From assembly GCA_017640505.1 (NCBI GenBank), contig JAEPQO010000004.1, forward strand, positions 273,880 to 337,879: 64,000 nucleotides of DNA, read 5' to 3'. The notes beneath the pieces were generated by a model that saw only the letters and a program-made list of their open reading frames with translations, was not told where the DNA came from and made no database searches. Source of the DNA: Rhodospirillales bacterium. Lineage in GTDB: Bacteria; Pseudomonadota; Alphaproteobacteria; Rhodospirillales; Casp-alpha2. Numbering within the stretch: position 1 is the stretch's first letter; each line of letters begins with the position of its first letter. Position numbers and translations under genes: made by a program. Positions 8,354 to 18,153 of the stretch are shown piece by piece.

Positions 8354-8926
8354 TCAGAATTCGTCTTCGACGACGCCGATCCGCATCTCCGGTTTTTTGC
8401 CGCCCCAGAAGCGTTCGTAGAATGTATCCCAGACAACCGTCTTGTTGTCGAGGTCTTGGTAACTGAGGATTCCGTCGACGGTTTCCCCGTCGGTCGATAG
8501 CGGAAATCGGCATGTTGTCTGTGCACGCGGCGGTCCCGAACGGTGTTCGTGCTCGTAAATAAAGGCCGTCGGTACGCGCCGCCGGATCAGTTCCGGAAAC
8601 TCGGTGCGTCCGCGTTCGATGACGCCGGGCAACGGGCATTCGCTAAGCCGTTTACCTGACATTTCCAGACCTTTTACGTCGGTATGCTGCGTTCCCCAGA
8701 AGCGATAGAAGTAATCGTCACTGTCGCCCAGAACGTCGACGACGGAAATACAGGGCACCCGGTCGAAGCCCAGGTCGTCGAGGTGGAAATCCTTCCCCAG
8801 CCGGGGCGCGAATTTACCGCGCCGCGCATGATCCCAGATGTCGAGGATGTCCTTTGCCGGCCCTTCGGCGACGGCACGTGCATCCTCAATCCTGAGAACG
8901 GGGGGATGGAAAAAGGGTCGATTCAT
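8354..8926 (-). CDS. PAS_5-type small sensory protein, paralog 2
   Basis: 190 residues, soluble. PAS_5 signature YFYRFWGTQHTDVKG in the middle, preceded by DILDIWDHARRGKFAPR and a short VSVVD-like strand, and followed by RFPLSTDGETVDGILSY. A C-terminal extension (WDTFYERFWGGKKPEMRIG) is unique among the paralogs here. It is convergent with the aldo/keto reductase gene, and the 447-bp upstream interval separates it from the chemoreceptor. Confidence 0.85.
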   Translation of the reverse strand: MNRPFFHPPVLRIEDARAVAEGPAKDILDIWDHARRGKFAPRLGKDFHLDDLGFDRVPCISVVDVLGDSDDYFYRFWGTQHTDVKGLEMSGKRLSECPLPGVIERGRTEFPELIRRRVPTAFIYEHEHRSGPPRAQTTCRFPLSTDGETVDGILSYQDLDNKTVVWDTFYERFWGGKKPEMRIGVVEDEF

Positions 8927-9373
8927 TGCTCTTTAAGGTCACCGATACCGTTGATCCAAAGGCAGCCCGGAGTCTATCGGTCAAATGCGTTACGTGCTGC
9001 ACACTGACCGCAAACATAGAGGCCGCAGCGCATGCCGAACATACGTAGTTTCCGGGTCGGGATCGGCCGCAAATGCACACTCACTGGGCGGCACAGCCGG
9101 TCAGGGACAACCATGGGTTCGTAATCCGCGTGTGCATGGGCGGCACCTCCGACGGGCCACCGCAAATCAAACCGATCAGATGGGCTACGCGCGCCGACGC
9201 GTGCTGACGCACGGTCGCACGGACCGATAGGTACGCCGGATAAACCATTAGTACATGTCCGTATTTCAAAAGTGGGTCGAATCTGCGTACATTGTTGGCA
9301 GAACGGGGGTCAACCCGACGAAATGCCGGCTCAATCACGCCGGCACGGGCGTAGATTTGGGTGGAGTCATCAA
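8927..9373. other. Intergenic interval between PAS_5 paralog 2 and chemoreceptor
   Basis: About 450 bp between divergent genes. No convincing ORF with a ribosome binding site, no tRNA-like cloverleaf and no clear riboswitch motif is seen. It should hold the promoters of both flanking genes; nothing can be assigned with confidence. Confidence 0.5.
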
Positions 9374-11392
9374 GTGGACAAGTTGAAGAAGATACCGCTG
9401 TCAAAGCAGATCAACGGGACGTCGTTCCTTTCGGTCGCGGGATTCATTGTCGTTGCCGCCGTTTTCCTCGGCGGCACGTTCTATCAGGGCACGGTGCTGG
9501 ACGAAGCGCGACGGATCGCGCAGGCATTCCAGACGGTTCAGGAAGTCGAGAAAGACTTCCTGCAGGCCCGGCGCCGGGAAAAGGATTTTCTCCTCCGCCT
9601 GGATGAAAAATACATCGCCGATCATGCACAGGATGTCGCCAGCGCCGCCAACAACCTGAGAAAGGTCATGGAACTGGTCCCGGAAGATCCGTTCGTCGCG
9701 GAGAATGCGGGCGCGGTGCTGGACGGGCTGCAGGCCTACGACAATACGTTCAAGCAGGCGGCGCAGGGTCTGGTCGAGGTCGGCCTCGACGAGGAAAGCG
9801 GGCTCCGCGGCTCGCTGCGCGCGGCGGTCCAGGATGCTGAATTCTTCCTGGGCATGATCGGGTCCGACGACCTGCAGATCAAGATGCTGATGATGCGGCG
9901 CCACGAGAAGGACTTCCTGCTCCGGCTCGATCCGAAATACGTCAAGTCGGTCGATGCGCGCGTCACCGAATACCTCAAGATTCTCGAGAAATCCTCGATG
10001 AGCCCCGACGTGCAAAAGGACCTCGCGAATAAGATCAACAAGTATGCCGGCGATTTCCACAAACTCGCCGAGGTGAAGCTCGCGGTCGAGGCCGAGGTCG
10101 CACAGCTGAGCACGATCTTCGCGCAAGCCGCCGAACCGATGCAGAAGATCGCCGACCGTTTCGCGGAGATCGTGGTTTCCAAGGAACGTGAGGCCGACCG
10201 GACCGTGACGATCATCCAGGTGCTGCTGATCGCCGTTATCGTAGCAGTCGCGGTCGTCGTCGGCCTGCTGAGCCGCGTGATCGCCCAGGGGATCGTGACG
10301 CCGCTTTCCGCCGTCACGACCACCATGACCAGCATGGCGAACGGCGAAAAAGGCCTCGAGATACCGGCCACCGAGTACGAAAACGAGATCGGCGAAATGG
10401 CCAAGGCGCTGGGCACCTTCAAGGATGCGATGGAAGAGGCCGAACGTCTCGCGGAAGTCGAGAAGAAGTCCGCGCTCGAACGCGCCGAAGCCGAGAAGAG
10501 GGAAGCGCAGGAACGCGAACAGGCGAGCCAGGAACAGGCGGAACGCGCCGCGCGCCTGCGCGAACTGACGTCCGAGTTCGAAGAACAGGTCCGCTCGATC
10601 ATGGGCAACGTCAACACGGCTGTCGGTAAGATGGGCAGCATGTCCGGCGACATGACGTCCGTGGCCGAACAGGTTCAGGGTCAGTCCACCTCCGTGTCCT
10701 CCGCCGCCACGGAAGCGGCTGCCAACGTGGAGACCGTTGCCGCGGCGACGGAAGAGCTGAATGCCTCGATCGGCGAGATCGGCACACAGATGACGAACTC
10801 CACGAAGATCGCACAGGAAGCCGTGGCACAGGCGGAGCAAACCGGTGAAGCCATGGCGTCACTGGAGGCAACGGCAAACAAGGTCGGCGAGATCGTGTCC
10901 CTCATCACCGACATTGCCGAGCAGACCAACCTGCTGGCGCTGAACGCGACGATCGAGGCCGCCCGTGCCGGCGAAGCGGGCAAGGGCTTCGCCGTTGTCG
11001 CATCCGAAGTGGGCTCGCTGGCGAACCAGACGACCAAGTCGGCCGAGGAAATCGCCAAGCAGATTCAGTCGGTGCAGACGGCAACCACGGAAGCCGCATC
11101 GTCGATCTCCAAGATCCGCGAGATCATCGGTCAGATCAGCGAAGTTTCCAATGCCGTCGCCGCCGCGGTCGAGGAACAGTCCGCGGCAACGCAGGAAATC
11201 GCCCGGAACGTCGAACAGGCATCCGCCGGGACGTCCAGCGTGACCCAGAGCATCGAGGAGGTCTCGTCCGCGGCGACGCGGATGACCAGCAGTGCATCCG
11301 AGGTCAATGACGTGGCGAACGATGTCGGACGCCAATCCGCCGAGATGACGACATGTGTCGATAACTTCCTGAAAGGGGTTCGCGCGGTCTAA
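9374..11392 (+). CDS. Methyl-accepting chemotaxis protein with HBM-like sensor domain
   Basis: 672 residues from GTG 9374, with GGAG at 9363-9366. The further upstream frame has no start context. Layout: TM1 about residues 17-37; periplasmic all-helical domain with two related blocks ([14 protein letters not shown] and [14 protein letters not shown]), the hallmark of the helical bimodular (HBM) sensor; TM2 about 277-302; HAMP; then a long cytoplasmic coiled coil with the signalling hairpin [19 protein letters not shown] at about 515-533. It controls CheA/CheW by analogy; no che genes are in the window. There is no C-terminal CheR-binding pentapeptide (ends NFLKGVRAV). The ligand is unknown; known HBM domains bind organic acids. 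Confidence 0.93.
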   Translation: MDKLKKIPLSKQINGTSFLSVAGFIVVAAVFLGGTFYQGTVLDEARRIAQAFQTVQEVEKDFLQARRREKDFLLRLDEKYIADHAQDVASAANNLRKVMELVPEDPFVAENAGAVLDGLQAYDNTFKQAAQGLVEVGLDEESGLRGSLRAAVQDAEFFLGMIGSDDLQIKMLMMRRHEKDFLLRLDPKYVKSVDARVTEYLKILEKSSMSPDVQKDLANKINKYAGDFHKLAEVKLAVEAEVAQLSTIFAQAAEPMQKIADRFAEIVVSKEREADRTVTIIQVLLIAVIVAVAVVVGLLSRVIAQGIVTPLSAVTTTMTSMANGEKGLEIPATEYENEIGEMAKALGTFKDAMEEAERLAEVEKKSALERAEAEKREAQEREQASQEQAERAARLRELTSEFEEQVRSIMGNVNTAVGKMGSMSGDMTSVAEQVQGQSTSVSSAATEAAANVETVAAATEELNASIGEIGTQMTNSTKIAQEAVAQAEQTGEAMASLEATANKVGEIVSLITDIAEQTNLLALNATIEAARAGEAGKGFAVVASEVGSLANQTTKSAEEIAKQIQSVQTATTEAASSISKIREIIGQISEVSNAVAAAVEEQSAATQEIARNVEQASAGTSSVTQSIEEVSSAATRMTSSASEVNDVANDVGRQSAEMTTCVDNFLKGVRAV

Positions 11393-11417
11393 GACGCGGC
11401 CGACATCCATACTGAAC

Positions 11418-11450
11418 AGCCGGCTGTCCGCTTGGGCAGCCGACTTTGTT
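11418..11450 (+). terminator. Putative terminator of the chemoreceptor gene
   Basis: CGGCTG (11421-11426) pairs with CAGCCG (11437-11442), followed by ACTTTGTT. The stem is short and the T-run imperfect. It could serve both this gene and the convergent alcohol dehydrogenase gene. Confidence 0.45.
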
Positions 11451-11458
11451 CTGCGTCC

Positions 11459-12583
11459 TCAGAACTTGATGATCTGGCGCACCGTTTCGCCGTGCTCGAG
11501 CTTGTCGAAGGCTTCGTTGATGTCTTCGAGATCGATGTCACCCTTGATCAGCTGGTCGACCGGCAGCTTGCCGTCCTGGAACATCCGGATGAAATTCGGA
11601 ATGTCGCGTTTCGGCACGCAACTGCCGAGAAAGCTGCCCTTGATCGTGCGCTCCTCGGAAACCAGCTGCACGTGGCTGACGGAAAAATTCTTCGACGGAT
11701 GCGAAAGGCCGCTCGACGTCGTCGTGCCGCCACGCCCGGTGACCGCGTAGGCGAGTTCCATCGCCTCGACCTCGCCAACGGCTTCGAACACGTACTCCAG
11801 CCCGCCGCCGGTGGCGTCCTTGATTTTTGAAACGATATCCGGGTCGTTCGGATCGAACACCAGGTCCGCGCCGAGCTGCTTGGCGCCGTCGCGCTTGTAC
11901 TGCACGGGATCGATGCCGACGATCTGCCGGGCCCCGGATGCCTTGGCGCCGAGCATCGCCGACAGGCCGACACCGCCGAGCCCGACCACGCCGACGGACG
12001 CGCCCATCGGCACCTTGGCCGTGTTGACGACGGCGCCGACGCCGGTGATGACCGCGCAGGAAAAGACCGCCGCCACATCCAGCGGAATTTCCTTGGGCAG
12101 CTTGACGACCGAGCGGTGATCGGCGGTGACGTACTCGGCGAAGCAGCTGACGCCCGCATAGTGATTGATCTCGGAGCCGTTCATGGAGATGCGCTTGTTG
12201 CCCGACAGCAACCGCCCCGCGGCATTGGCCGCGTTGCCCTGCTCGCAGTTGGACGGTTTGCCCTGGCGACACTGGATACATTCGCCGCAGTTGGGCATGA
12301 AGATGAAGGCGACGTGATCGCCGACCGCGACGTCGTTGACCAGCTTGCCGACTTCCTGCACGACACCGGCACCTTCATGGCCGATGACCACCGGCACGGG
12401 CCGCGCCCGGTTGCCGTTGACCACGGAAAGATCGGAATGACAGACGCCGGCGGCGGCGATCTTGACCAGGATCTCGGTATCGCCCGGCCCTTCCAGATCG
12501 ACCTCTTCGACCTTCACGGCCCGGCTCTCCGCGTAAGGCGTCGGCAGGCCCTGCTCATAAACAACGGCGGCTTTCATTTTCAT
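11459..12583 (-). CDS. Zinc-dependent alcohol dehydrogenase (MDR superfamily)
   Basis: 374 residues. Medium-chain NAD(P)-dependent dehydrogenase for alcohols or aldehydes. Catalytic zinc ligands are C48 (AGVCHSD) and H69/E70 (GHEGAGVV); structural zinc ligands C99, C102, C105 and C113 are all present in PNCGECIQCRQGKPSNC. Rossmann motif GLGGVGLSAMLGA is followed by an acidic residue in QIVGID, which favours NAD(H). It resembles the class III / aryl-alcohol branch; the substrate is unknown. It is probably transcribed alone, with the TauD-like gene 127 bp upstream on the same strand. Confidence 0.9.
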   Translation of the reverse strand: MKMKAAVVYEQGLPTPYAESRAVKVEEVDLEGPGDTEILVKIAAAGVCHSDLSVVNGNRARPVPVVIGHEGAGVVQEVGKLVNDVAVGDHVAFIFMPNCGECIQCRQGKPSNCEQGNAANAAGRLLSGNKRISMNGSEINHYAGVSCFAEYVTADHRSVVKLPKEIPLDVAAVFSCAVITGVGAVVNTAKVPMGASVGVVGLGGVGLSAMLGAKASGARQIVGIDPVQYKRDGAKQLGADLVFDPNDPDIVSKIKDATGGGLEYVFEAVGEVEAMELAYAVTGRGGTTTSSGLSHPSKNFSVSHVQLVSEERTIKGSFLGSCVPKRDIPNFIRMFQDGKLPVDQLIKGDIDLEDINEAFDKLEHGETVRQIIKF

Positions 12584-12710
12584 GGCAATCTCTCCCCGTG
12601 AACTCCTGGCGCATTATGGGCAGACGTGATTGGCACCGCAACCCGTACTAACAATGAGACTTTTAGGCTCTGTAATGAGACTTAATGACTCGTTCGTTGC
12701 GCGCCGGACA

Positions 12711-13547
12711 TCAGACCGGCACATCCCCTTCCAGGCACATGCGGTGCATGATGCGCCCCTCCGTGTGATCGTAGTCGGTGTGCGCCACGTGCAGCAGCGC
12801 CCGGTTGTCCCAGATCACGAGGTCGCCCGGACGCCACTTGTGACGATAAACCACATCCGGTGTCAGCACCCGGTCCAGCAGGGCGTTGACGAAGGACCGG
12901 CTCGCGTCCGGTTCCCAGCCGTCGAACCGCGCGAGTTTGCCGGGGTGAACATAGATCGCTTTCTTGCCGGTTTCCGGATGCGTGCGGATGAACGGATGGA
13001 CTTGCGCCGCGCCGAATTCGGCACGCGCGGCATCGTCCACGTAACCCACGTCCTGCTCGATGGAGTTGACCGTTTTCATCGTCGCCAGTTCCGCCTGTTC
13101 GGCGGCGTCGAGCTTGGCATAAGCGGCCTGCATGTTGGCGAACCCGGTATCGCCGCCCCTGGCCGGCAGCTTGACGGCGTACAGCACCGTCATCTTGGGC
13201 GGGCGCGGATGGTTGGTATGATCGGTGTGCCAGTCGCGCGAACCGATCGGCATCACCTTGCCGTCATCGCGGGTCGTATTGGCGACGCGGCTGTCGAGCA
13301 CGGCGATCTCCGGATGCTCCGGCATCAGGAGCTTGGACAGATGCTGACGCATCGGATCGCCGAAGATCTTCATGCTCTCGACGTATCGGTCCGGGTCCAA
13401 TTCCTGGTCGCGGATGACCATCACGAGGCGGTCGCGGAGCGCGTCGCGCATGGCCGCGGCATCGGCTTCCGGCACCGGGCGCGAAAGGTCGACCCCTGTC
13501 GCTTCCACGCCGAACCCGCCGGACAGCGGTGTCAGGTTCAATGTCAT
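12711..13547 (-). CDS. TauD/TfdA-family 2-oxoglutarate dioxygenase
   Basis: 278 residues. Fe(II)/2-oxoglutarate dioxygenase of the family that oxidises taurine, 2,4-D, alkylsulfates and similar acids. Iron ligands H107 and D109 (DWHTDHT) and H253 (NRALLHVAH); R265 (GRIMHRM) should hold 2-oxoglutarate. Full length for the family. No sulfonate transporter is adjacent, so the substrate cannot be inferred. The Gfo/Idh/MocA gene starts divergently 149 bp away. Confidence 0.9.
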   Translation of the reverse strand: MTLNLTPLSGGFGVEATGVDLSRPVPEADAAAMRDALRDRLVMVIRDQELDPDRYVESMKIFGDPMRQHLSKLLMPEHPEIAVLDSRVANTTRDDGKVMPIGSRDWHTDHTNHPRPPKMTVLYAVKLPARGGDTGFANMQAAYAKLDAAEQAELATMKTVNSIEQDVGYVDDAARAEFGAAQVHPFIRTHPETGKKAIYVHPGKLARFDGWEPDASRSFVNALLDRVLTPDVVYRHKWRPGDLVIWDNRALLHVAHTDYDHTEGRIMHRMCLEGDVPV

Positions 13548-13696
13548 TGTTGATGCTTCCCTTTATATGTTTGTTCCCGAAAGTCTAGGGCGTCCGGACG
13601 AAAGCGAAAAGCCCCGCCGGACCCGGCTTGCCCGGCGCGCCGATATGCGCATGATGTCAGACACTACAACTGCACCAAAAACAGGCGACATTGCAC

Positions 13697-14647
13697 ATGA
13701 CTTATCGCGTCGGGATCATCGGTCTTGGGATCATGGGCCAGCGCATGCTGGGCAACATGGAGCAACACGATGCTTTTGATGTTGTTTCCGTTTTCGACCC
13801 GGCCCGGCACGTTGACGGCCAGCCCTATGCCGAAAGCGCCGCCGCGCTGATCAATGATCCCGATGTCGACCTCGTCTACATCGCGTGCCCGCCCGATTTC
13901 CATGCCGAGTACGCGATCGCCACGGCCGAGGCAGACAAACCGGTGTTCTGCGAAAAACCGCTCGGCGTCGATCTCGAGCAATCACGTGCGCTGGTCGGCA
14001 CCATCGAGGGGGCCGGCGTCCCGAACGCGGTCAATTTCTCGTTCGCTTCCAGTCCGAGCCGGATGTTTCTGAAACGCATGCTCGCCGACGGCGCGTTCGG
14101 GGGCATCGAAGCCATCGACATCCGGCTGCACTTCGCGAGCTGGCCGCGCGGCTGGCAGGAGGCCGCATCGTGGCTTGCCGAACGCAAACAGGGCGGCTAT
14201 GTGCGCGAGGTCCTGTCACATTTCATCTATCTGACGGAAAGCGTGTTCGGCCCGGCGACGCTTGAGAAATCCATCGTCCGCTATCCGGACGGCCCGGAAG
14301 GCGAAGCCGCGGAAAGTCACGTCTTCGCCGATCTTAGTGTCGGCGGCGTGCCGCTGTCGGTCGCCGGCGGCGTCGGCGGCACGGGGCCGGACCGGATCGA
14401 GTTCACGGTCTGGGGCAGCGACAGGTCCTGCCGTCTCGACGACTGGTATACGGTCAACGTTTCGGACGGTGACGCATGGCACCCGGACATGACCGACATC
14501 CCCGATCCGCGCCAGACGGGCCGCGTCCGGCAACTGGACAGCCTTGCCGCGTTCATGGCCGGCGAGGCGCACGAACTGCCCAACTTCCGTGCCGCCCTCT
14601 CGGTTCAGGAGATCATCGAGGGCATCCTCGCGCACGGGCTGGAATAA
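13697..14647 (+). CDS. Gfo/Idh/MocA-family NAD(P)-dependent oxidoreductase
   Basis: 316 residues from ATG 13697. N-terminal Rossmann fold with GIIGLGIMGQRMLGN, and the family motif EKPLGVDLEQS in place. The C-terminal half is the alpha/beta substrate domain. Members oxidise or reduce sugars, inositols and related polyols; the substrate is not predictable here. It converges with the LysR gene (13-nt gap). Confidence 0.88.
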   Translation: MTYRVGIIGLGIMGQRMLGNMEQHDAFDVVSVFDPARHVDGQPYAESAAALINDPDVDLVYIACPPDFHAEYAIATAEADKPVFCEKPLGVDLEQSRALVGTIEGAGVPNAVNFSFASSPSRMFLKRMLADGAFGGIEAIDIRLHFASWPRGWQEAASWLAERKQGGYVREVLSHFIYLTESVFGPATLEKSIVRYPDGPEGEAAESHVFADLSVGGVPLSVAGGVGGTGPDRIEFTVWGSDRSCRLDDWYTVNVSDGDAWHPDMTDIPDPRQTGRVRQLDSLAAFMAGEAHELPNFRAALSVQEIIEGILAHGLE

Positions 14648-14660
14648 ACGCCGGGCCCAA

Positions 14661-15584
14661 TCAAGCCTTGGCCGCCAGCACCGCCGCCAAACGGCGGGTA
14701 TCCTCGGCCGCTTCTTCCAAAAGCCAGTTCCGGAACGTCTCGATCTTCGGCAGCTTTGCCGTCGCCTTCGGACAAACGATCCAATAGCCGTATGAAACAT
14801 CGAGCGCGATATCGAACGGCTTGACGAGGCGGCCGTTGATCAGATCGGTGATCGCCAGGCCGGTCCGCGCCAGCGCAATCCCCTGCCCGTCGACCGCCGC
14901 ATCGATGATCATGCTGGCCTGATTGAGCACCGGCCCGCGCGAAAGATCCGCATCCGTCACCCCCGCGGCGTCCAGCCACTTCTGCCAGTCGTTCCGGTCA
15001 TCCAGATGCAGCAGCGTATGGTTGGCGAGATCGGCCGGTGACTGGATCGCGTCCGGCCCGGTCATCAGCTTGGGACTGCACACCGGGAAAAGCTGCTCGG
15101 AACAAAGCTGCCTCATGTCCATTCCGGACCACGACCCGTCACCGTGCCGAACGGCCATGTCGACATCCTCGCGCGCGAAATCGATGTGCTGCAGCGAGGC
15201 ACTGATCCGCAGATCGATTTCCGGATGCTGAAGGGCAAACCGGCCCAGCCGGTGCACCAGCCACTTGGCGGCGAAATTGGGTGAGGTCGTGACCGTCAGC
15301 ACGCCCGCATTCTGCCGCTGCAGCATCCGGTCGGTGCCGACCGCGATCCGGTCAAAAGCATCGCGCAGCACCACAAGGTAATCGCGTCCGGCGTCGGTCA
15401 GCACCAGGCGCTGCGGTTCGCGGTTGAACAGTTTCATCCGCAGGTCCGCTTCCAGTGCCTTCACCTGATGACTGACCGCGCCCTGTGTCACGTTCAGTTC
15501 GTCGGCGGCGCGGGTGAAGCTCTCATGGCGTGCCGCCGCCTCGAAGGCCTTGAGTGCATTCAGCGGCGGCAAGCGGCGGCTCAT
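14661..15584 (-). CDS. LysR-type transcriptional regulator (GcvA-like)
   Basis: 307 residues from ATG 15584 (MSRRLPPLNALKAFEAAARH), the canonical LTTR start; the longer frame upstream overlaps the intergenic region. Winged HTH at about residues 18-60 (FTRAADELNVTQGAVSHQVK), then a periplasmic-binding-protein-like effector domain. The N-terminus and the LFNREPQRLVLTDAG wing match the GcvA subgroup. It is divergent from the DUF1127 gene, and an LTTR commonly controls its divergent neighbour, so that gene and itself are candidate targets (inference). Confidence 0.92.
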   Translation of the reverse strand: MSRRLPPLNALKAFEAAARHESFTRAADELNVTQGAVSHQVKALEADLRMKLFNREPQRLVLTDAGRDYLVVLRDAFDRIAVGTDRMLQRQNAGVLTVTTSPNFAAKWLVHRLGRFALQHPEIDLRISASLQHIDFAREDVDMAVRHGDGSWSGMDMRQLCSEQLFPVCSPKLMTGPDAIQSPADLANHTLLHLDDRNDWQKWLDAAGVTDADLSRGPVLNQASMIIDAAVDGQGIALARTGLAITDLINGRLVKPFDIALDVSYGYWIVCPKATAKLPKIETFRNWLLEEAAEDTRRLAAVLAAKA

Positions 15585-15709
15585 CCAACATACCCCTAAT
15601 TTTTCTAATACTAGTCCGAGAAAGCATGCTTTGCTCGCAGGCCATACTCGCAATATTACAGCGGCACTTGGAAAGAATGAACACAAAACATCTGAGAGGA
15701 GACTGAATA

Positions 15710-15934
15710 ATGTTCATCCATAATGCAACCCCGGGCGGTGCCGTACAAATCACCGAGGCAACGCCGAATGTACGTCGGACGGCATGGTCGCGCGTTCTGC
15801 AACAGGCTCTCTACTGGGTCGATCGCCACCGCCAGCGCCGGGCGCTGGCCGGGCTGGATGCGCACTTGCTCGACGATATTGGCGTCAGCGAGAAAGACGC
15901 TGCAATCGAGGCCGCCAAACCGTTCTGGCGCTGA
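15710..15934 (+). CDS. DUF1127 small protein (YjiS-like)
   Basis: 74 residues with GAGGAGA just upstream. The C-terminal 40 residues carry the DUF1127 pattern: basic helix DRHRQRRALAGLDAHLLDDI then GVSEKDAAIEAAKPFWR. Short DUF1127 proteins in alphaproteobacteria are RNA-associated and influence phosphate and stress gene expression in species where they were studied. It is placed between the divergent LysR gene and an EamA transporter gene. Confidence 0.9.
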   Translation: MFIHNATPGGAVQITEATPNVRRTAWSRVLQQALYWVDRHRQRRALAGLDAHLLDDIGVSEKDAAIEAAKPFWR

Positions 15935-15989
15935 ACCGCCGCCAGCTTTTCGCAATGGCTTTTCCGGGCGCGCCGTATATGGTGCGACC

Positions 15990-16877
15990 ATGGTCACCTC
16001 GACAGACATCGACGCCCGGGCGCACCGGCGCGGCTTCGCGCTAACGCTCTTCGGCGTGCTTGTGCTGACGCCCGATACGCTGATGATCCGCCTGATCGAC
16101 ATCGATCCCTGGACGATGAATTTCTGGCGCGGCGCGATGATGGCCGCGACCCTCATTCTCGCCTATGCCGGGGTACGCCGCGGCGCCTTGTTCGCCGACA
16201 TCAGAGGCCTCGGCATCGCCGGGCTGGCGGTTGCCGTGATCTATGCGCTGAACGCCATCAGCTTCGTGTTCGCTGTCGAGCATACTCGCGTCGCCAATGT
16301 CCTGATCATCCTCGCGGCCACGCCGCTCATCTCGGCGCTGCTGTCCGTCATCGTTCTCAAGGAACGGGTCGCCGGACCGACCTGGGCGGCGATTGCCGCA
16401 GGGATGACCGGCGTCATTATCGTCGTCGGCGACGGCTTTCGTGCCGGCACGTCGCTCGGCGACATATTTGCGTTCGTCACCGCGACTGCGCTGGCGGTAA
16501 CGTTTATCATCATCCGCCACAACAGACACGTGAACATGATCCCGGCGGCAGCGCTCGGCGCGCTGCTGTCGGCCGTGCTCGTATCGCCGCTCGCGGACCC
16601 GATGTCGGTGCCTGCGGAAAGCTGGGGCCTGCTGCTGGTGCTCGGCTTCGTCGTCATGCCGGTGTCGTTCGGCCTGATCACGCTCGGCCCCCGCACGCTG
16701 CCCGCGCCCGAAGTGGCGCTGCTGATGCTGCTTGAAACGGTGCTCGGCCCCCTATGGGTCTGGCTGGTGATCGACGAAGCGCCGAGCGAAACCACGTTCA
16801 TCGGCGGGGTCGTCGTCATCGGCGCCGTGGCGATGCAATCGGCCTGGCGGCTCAGGCGAACGGCGAAACCGGCGTGA
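15990..16877 (+). CDS. EamA/DMT-family transporter
   Basis: 295 residues from ATG 15990. Drug/metabolite transporter with two EamA repeats, ten predicted helices, for example FALTLFGVLVLTPDTLMIRL, VANVLIILAATPLISALLSV and VALLMLLETVLGPLWVWLV. It moves small metabolites across the inner membrane; the substrate is unknown. Its stop overlaps the start of the flavoprotein gene by 4 nt (GTGA), so the two are translationally coupled. Confidence 0.9.
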   Translation: MVTSTDIDARAHRRGFALTLFGVLVLTPDTLMIRLIDIDPWTMNFWRGAMMAATLILAYAGVRRGALFADIRGLGIAGLAVAVIYALNAISFVFAVEHTRVANVLIILAATPLISALLSVIVLKERVAGPTWAAIAAGMTGVIIVVGDGFRAGTSLGDIFAFVTATALAVTFIIIRHNRHVNMIPAAALGALLSAVLVSPLADPMSVPAESWGLLLVLGFVVMPVSFGLITLGPRTLPAPEVALLMLLETVLGPLWVWLVIDEAPSETTFIGGVVVIGAVAMQSAWRLRRTAKPA

Positions 16878-18049
16878 AGACGTACGACGTAATCGTGCTG
16901 GGCGCCGGTGCCGCCGGGTTGATGTGCGCGATAACCGCGGGCGGGCGCGGTCGGTCGGTTCTGTTGCTCGACCATGCCGAAGCGCCGGGCAAGAAAATCC
17001 TGATTTCCGGCGGCGGGCGCTGCAACTTCACCAACCTGCACTGCGAACCGGAGAACTTCCTCTCCGCCAACACACATTTCTGCAAGTCGGCGCTGGCGCG
17101 TTACACCCAGCACGACTTCATCGCGCTCGTCGACAAGTACCGCATCCCCTGGCACGAAAAGACCCTCGGGCAACTGTTCTGCGACACGTCCGCAAGCGAT
17201 ATCGTTTCCATGCTGAGAGCGGAATGCGACGTGGCGGGCGTCAGCCTCCGTCTTTCGCACACGGTCACAGAGATTTCGAAAAGCGACCGCTTCCGCATCG
17301 AGACGAACAAGGGGGCGTTCGAGGCGGAAAGCGTCGTTCTCGCGACGGGCGGGCTGTCGATCCCGAAGATGGGCGCGACCGGGTTTACCCACGATTGGGC
17401 GAAGCGCTTTGGGCTCTCGCTTTGCGGCGTCAGGCCGGGCCTTGTGCCGTTCACGCTCGCGGGCGCGGACCGGGAGATGGCGGCGTCACTCAGCGGCGTT
17501 TCTGCCGAGTGCATCGCCAGCACGGGCAAGACATCGTTCCGCGAAGCGCTGCTGTTCACCCACAAGGGGTTCTCCGGTCCAGCGGTGCTGCAAATCTCGT
17601 CCTACTGGAAACCCGGCACGCCGGTCATGTTCGACCTGGCACCGGATCGCGATGTCGCTGCCGAATTGCTGGCCGCCAAGCATGACCACCCGGCGCAGGA
17701 CATCAACACCGTCCTCGGCCGCATCCTGCCGGCGCGCATGGCGCAGATGGTCACGGCGCGGGCCGGAATCGCGGGCCGTATCGGCGAGACCGCCGACAGG
17801 ACGCTCGGTACCCTGGCGGAAACGGTGCAGCGTTTCACCTTCACCCCCGCCGGCACCGAGGGATACGCGAAAGCCGAAGTCACCGCCGGCGGCGTCGACA
17901 CGGCACACCTTTCGTCCAAGACCATGGAAGTGAAAACCGTGCCCGGGCTCTTCATCATCGGCGAAGCGGTCGACGTCACCGGCTGGCTCGGCGGGTACAA
18001 TTTCCAGTGGGCCTGGTCGAGCGGCCACGCCGCGGGCCTCGCGGCCTGA
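16874..18049 (+). CDS. FAD-dependent oxidoreductase, YhiN/HI0933 family
   Basis: 391 residues from GTG 16874, chosen by the 4-nt overlap with the preceding transporter gene and the immediate start of the FAD-binding strand. N-terminal FAD Rossmann motif GAGAAGLMCAI; second family motif ISGGGRCNFTN at about residues 46-56; third near ATGGLSIPKMGATG; C-terminal GWLGGYNFQWAWSSG. This set is diagnostic for the BaiN/YhiN family, whose physiological role is unclear (a bile-acid enzyme in one gut species). Soluble. Coupled to the EamA transporter. Confidence 0.92.
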   Translation: MKTYDVIVLGAGAAGLMCAITAGGRGRSVLLLDHAEAPGKKILISGGGRCNFTNLHCEPENFLSANTHFCKSALARYTQHDFIALVDKYRIPWHEKTLGQLFCDTSASDIVSMLRAECDVAGVSLRLSHTVTEISKSDRFRIETNKGAFEAESVVLATGGLSIPKMGATGFTHDWAKRFGLSLCGVRPGLVPFTLAGADREMAASLSGVSAECIASTGKTSFREALLFTHKGFSGPAVLQISSYWKPGTPVMFDLAPDRDVAAELLAAKHDHPAQDINTVLGRILPARMAQMVTARAGIAGRIGETADRTLGTLAETVQRFTFTPAGTEGYAKAEVTAGGVDTAHLSSKTMEVKTVPGLFIIGEAVDVTGWLGGYNFQWAWSSGHAAGLAA

Positions 18050-18153
18050 GCGTTTCCTTTTTCAAGAAACCTTCACCCGGACGACATCAGGTTGAGACTT
18101 GATCGGCGGAGCCTGTTTGCTTCACGCTATTTCATGCGCCATGGAGGAACCAG

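Noticed and set aside
9401..10840. Long ORF antisense to the chemoreceptor gene (479 residues)
   Set aside because: His/Arg/Gly-rich composition and the coding strand's strong family match show it is a GC-rich shadow frame.
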